NCBI GenBank assembly: GCA_030248065.1
Contig: JASAMV010000893.1
Location: 28,335-92,334 of the forward strand
DNA: 64,000 bases
Direction of reading: 5' to 3'
DNA from: Rhynchonema sp. JSB1_4
Taxonomy: Eukaryota > Nematoda > Chromadorea > Monhysterida > Xyalidae
Position numbers and translations under genes: made by a program. This document shows, one piece after another, positions 60,292-64,000 of this stretch. Position 1 is the stretch's first letter. Each line of letters begins with the position of its first letter. The notes below the pieces were generated by a model, which had not been told where the DNA came from, did not search any database, and saw only the letters and a program-made list of their open reading frames with translations.

Positions 60292-62583
60292 CTACTCTTG
60301 CAAATTGTCTTTGACAAACTGGAAGATGTCACCCATAATCTTATTGCTTGTCGGCGTCGGTGCACTGATAATGCCGTGGAATGTTTCCGGATAATGCTTC
60401 CAGACTGTCGAAACACCCTCGGATTCGAGACGTTTTGCGTACATTGCACCTATACATGCATTATGTTTGATGATGATGGGAATGACAATATTCTCAGCTC
60501 ACATGTATCAACCCGGGCTGCACTCACCTTCATCCCTCAGAACATCATAACCACAAGTGATCACCATTGTTGGCGGAATGTCACTGAAATCCTTGGCGAA
60601 AATTGGCGAAAAGTCAGGATCAGTGATGAACTTCGCCATCTTACTGGCCAGCTGAAAATCGACGCACTGCACTTTGCGATTATTATTCTTATTTTTTATT
60701 CTATTCGCTAACAGCTTTAGTTTGCCTTAATTCAGTTCTTTTATTTTCACACCATATCTTTGATGAACCAACTTCACGATCGAGCTTTCCACTCGGCTTC
60801 AAGTCGGTTATGTGGCTTTCTGTCTGCCATTCTTCTGGAAGATGTTTTTTGTTAATCCATTGGAATGCTGCATTTTGCTTGACAACATCGCCTGAAAGTT
60901 CACAGTAAATTGAAGATGTATTTCATGAAGTGATTATTTTCTCTTTCCAATAGTGTTCGACTGTATGCTCACCCAAATGTTCATTCCTTGACAGCTTTTC
61001 AAACACTCCCTTTGCGGCCGGGATGGCAAAGTACTCCAAATGGAACAAGTGCATAACGTTGGTTGGCAAAATGCCAATTCCAGTGGTCTTCTCTTGCTGA
61101 TAACACGGCAGGCACAGATCCGCACATTGGATGCATGGGTACAGGGGCACGGTGGCCTGCGGTTTGCGGGGATGATTGATGTGACAGTTTAGGCTTGTCA
61201 AACTGATGTTTCACAGCAATGCACTTTCAATTGCGGCACATCCAGCCCGGTCTTCCTCCTCTTTGCCAATCTGTGCGCTACCACTGCTGTTAGATTGCCC
61301 CCGGCTGAATCCCCCATCAGCACCGTTCTGCTGGCGTCAACGTGCAACGCGTGCGCACCTGCGGGAACACTCGCTTCGTTCGTCACTGTTTGCTGGTGAA
61401 ACATCGTCAAACATACAGCCAATCTGAATCAAAAAGAATTCTACCATGTTGAAGATGGTAGATGACGGCTTTCTCGCATTCATCCACCGCAGTTGGGAAG
61501 CGAACGGTCGGTGTCAGTGAGTAGCTATAAAAGCGATGGTGAAAACCAACTTTCTTTTCCATTGCATTAATGATAAAAAGTGAAAGGTGACATCACACAC
61601 TCAATCGAGACGACAGGCATGCCCATTAGCTGCACCACTCTGCGACATGTGGCATCGTACTGATCCAGTGAGCCAACCATCCAACCACCGCCGTGAATCC
61701 AAATTATCGATCCTTTCAATGTTGACGATTTGATCTGCGGCGCAGGCAGATAGACCCGAACGGTGACCCCGTCGTATTTGGTATCGAACTGACCGACGTC
61801 TTTGCACGCTGGTGCTGCAGTGTTTGATACAACAGTGATGTTTACTTGAGCAAAGTGATGTCCACTTGTGCTCCTTGTCGGTTGTGCGGTTTCAGTACGT
61901 AACACGCAAGAACCCCGGCTTTGCAGGAATTGTTTCAATCAACCAACAATGCCATTTGCACACACCTCCAAGAATGGCCATGTGCTTCATACCCTTGGTC
62001 ATGAGTTTCATCCATGCCACTTTGTAATGAGGCGGAGCGTTGAAATGGTCGAGCAGCCGAAACTGAAACATCACAGAAGAACAAACCTGTGCAATTCAGA
62101 ATTCGAAAGAGCACAACGCGGAATTTGCCATAAGCCACTAGCCAACGACACTTTAGGTGGGGTGAAAGGTTTAGATAGTCGATCAGGTGGCACTGCAAAA
62201 TGTTTCCGAGAATCACGCATGAAACGATCTGCAGACTCAGTCAGGTCGAGGTCGGCATGCAGTGCACCCACTTTACAACAATGAAACCATAAAGCGTTTT
62301 GAACGTCGTTTTGACTGCCAATCTACCGTCCCACCTTCGGGCAATGTTCTTTACAGTGATCGAAAATGCGCTTGTTCCCAATAATGTCGCTAAAAAGCTA
62401 GAAGAACCTGGCCACGGCGTGACTAGAACAAACCGGAACAAGGACGAAGATCGTATTGAGCAGATGCATAAATCGCAGCACTCCCTTGTCCTGGATCTCC
62501 GACGGCAGTGAGATGTGGAGTAATTTTAAGTAAAAAACTGCAAAAAGCGGCAGCAAAACAAAAATTAGAAATTGCAACAGCAT
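60292..62583 (-). CDS. Arylacetamide-deacetylase-like esterase/lipase
   Basis: Membrane-anchored serine hydrolase of the hormone-sensitive-lipase (H) family, related to AADAC and neutral cholesterol ester hydrolase, which act at the ER on lipid esters and amides. Supported exons: 62583-62434, 62062-61966, 61814-61601, 61524-61445, 61358-61225, 61156-60973, 60891-60773, 60651-60528 and 60449-60292. They join in frame, but AADAC alignment suggests a further exon between 62434 and 62062, which I could not place. Residues 1-20 are a hydrophobic signal anchor. The oxyanion motif is HGGG (IIWIHGGGWMVGS), the nucleophile is in GDSAGGNL, the acid in CGYDVLRDEG and the histidine in PETFHGI. VVSID-YSLTP matches the VVSxxYRLAP block. 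Confidence 0.92.
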
Positions 62584-64000
62584 TCTGTGAAAGGTATTAG
62601 TTCAGCAGTTTTTTCCAGAGCCCGGCAAGGGGATTGAGCAGAGCGAGCAACTTTTGCCACAAACGATATGCCTGGTTGCAACTACAAACGCGTCACACAC
62701 AGTGAGGCAATTTTACCGCATAACCTGACCAACACACAGCGCCAATGTTATTCGACCTGTGCTACGGCAGCAAGGGATGCAAGTCAGTCAACGCTGTATG
62801 TGTAAGTTCATAAACTATATATATATGCACATGCACACCAAGGATACCTATCAATAAACTTTCTCACACACATGCGCCACTGTATGTATTTTTAATGTGC
62901 ACTTTTTACAGACCGTAACATGCATGATGCTGGGATTGGAACTCAAGGAAATGCTCAGGAACTTGATTTTGTGACACATCGACATTTGCCCAAGCTTCAC
63001 CATACACAGTCCGTGCAGAAAATCTTTTGTTTCGTCGTCCGCCCGTAATTTAAGAAGGACCATATTTGGCACTGTTCTGTGTTCTGGAGACTTGGAGAGT
63101 GCAGGTTTTTGTATATTCTTGGCGTCGAGCAGTGGAAATCGGAAAACGGGTGCATGACACCAAAATCTCGACAACTGAAGCAATGCAGCAAAACATTGTG
63201 TTTACTTTCAGTTTAAGAGCTTAACACACTGTGCCTGCCATCCGTGTTCTTGTCAACACACTGTGCGACTTTGTAGTGTTCTTATGCGCTCACGCTCAAC
63301 CGTCTTGTTTTGCTGCGCTGTGCAAACGAGCAAAAATGAGTTGTTATCAACGATGACATCGCTAAATATCAGTGTCAAAAGTACTGTGTAGTATCTTATC
63401 GGAAGTGCCTAGCAAATTTCTAAATTCACTGCCGTGCACCAAAATAAGCCCGACGTTCCACGTCTAAACCCGAACGCTAATCACGGGCAGTTCTAAAACA
63501 TTGCGCAGCGCACTGCTGCCTGTGTGTGTTTGCCGTCCGAATGTTTCAAAAGTTGATTTTCGGGTTTTGATTTGGGCATGAACTATGGCACCTCACTGCA
63601 AGGGCTGCGATTTGGGAATGTTACCATACAGGAACAGCCCAACAACTGTGTGCATGTACAATGAGGAAGCTCCTGATTTTGCAGTTTTGTTTGATGGCAT
63701 CAATATGCAGCAATTGTAAAAAATTTGAATCGACCAGCTTAAAACTGGATACAAATGACGCTTAGTTTCGCAATGTTTATTTAGGCCAGCTTTCTCATCA
63801 GGCTTAGTCCTCCAGATAGACAGGCTCCCATCAGCTCTAATTTGCCCAGGCTCAGTCAGTAAATCTAAAAAAATTATTGACTCAACACCAACTCGGAGTT
63901 CGTTCCCCGAAAAACCAAGCACTCGCGAGGTGAACACGGGGGAGCGTCTATTCAATAATTTGGGTTCCAGGACAAGTATGCATATTCGTGGCACGGAAAG
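62584..64000. other. Intergenic, no gene recognised
   Basis: Upstream of the hydrolase start. Frames are short. A 133-codon minus-strand frame at 63593-63994 shows no family resemblance. The repeat remnant at 63414-63620 is listed separately. Confidence 0.45.
63414..63620. mobile_element. Degenerate relative of foldback 1 and its insert
   Basis: AAATTTCTAAATTCACTGCC on the left and, inverted, TTCCCAAATCGCAGCCC on the right resemble the ends of the 43072-44315 element. The middle (AACCCGAACGCTAATCACGG to GATTTTCGGGTT) matches the 129-bp insert at 44143-44271. Confidence 0.7.

Noticed and set aside
1..64000. rRNA genes, CRISPR arrays and operon-type bacterial features
   Set aside because: None was seen; the intron-rich animal genes rule out a bacterial source. 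tRNA genes cannot be excluded without a covariance-model scan.

Overview
This is a stretch of nuclear DNA from an invertebrate animal. The genes are broken by many short introns (38 bp to about 3 kb), use GT-AG splice sites, and match animal-only families: a BRCA2 with BRC repeats, an FMRFamide-type receptor, a matrix metalloproteinase and a bifunctional LKR/SDH enzyme. TTAGGC-like (nematode-type telomere motif) runs recur inside repeats, which points to a nematode or a close ecdysozoan relative. That is an inference; the species was not identified.

Layout. 1-1459 (-): 5' part of a GEN1 Holliday junction resolvase, running off the window. 3005-4527 (+): a four-pass membrane protein. 5446-13478 (-): most of BRCA2, with five BRC repeats, helical domain, OB1, a short tower, OB2 and OB3, and one exon carrying a 2-base frame disruption. 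13.7-24.3 kb: no convincing gene, rich in small mobile elements plus a 0.53-kb tandem duplication. 24347-28145 (+): a complete FMRFamide-receptor-like GPCR. 28.1-32.8 kb: no gene seen. 32798-35029 (+): a compact matrix metalloproteinase without a visible hemopexin domain. 36240-37431 (-): a UBE2G1-type ubiquitin-conjugating enzyme. 37.8-40.1 kb: a set of mobile elements nested inside each other. 40475-44572 (-): a carotenoid oxygenase. 45988-55566 (-): alpha-aminoadipic semialdehyde synthase (LKR/SDH), 23 exons, 970 residues. 56.3-59.0 kb: another mobile-element cluster. 60292-62583 (-): a membrane-anchored arylacetamide-deacetylase-like hydrolase.

Exons were worked out by hand from homology, splice motifs and reading-frame phase. 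For GEN1, UBE2G1, the GPCR, the metalloproteinase, the carotenoid oxygenase and LKR/SDH every exon joins in frame. The genes are ordinary, unlinked housekeeping and signalling genes; the only functional pairing is GEN1 and BRCA2, both of homologous recombination, within 4 kb of each other.

The unusual content is in the non-coding DNA. There are many non-autonomous elements with 8-bp target duplications and ends related to CAGNGGTG, each family filled with its own G-rich minisatellite. There are long foldback elements flanked by TTAA, two of which carry a younger TTAA insertion in one arm and the intact empty site in the other. About a quarter of the introns start GTTGGN instead of GTRAGT, and a decamer, TGATGTTTCA, is dispersed far above chance.
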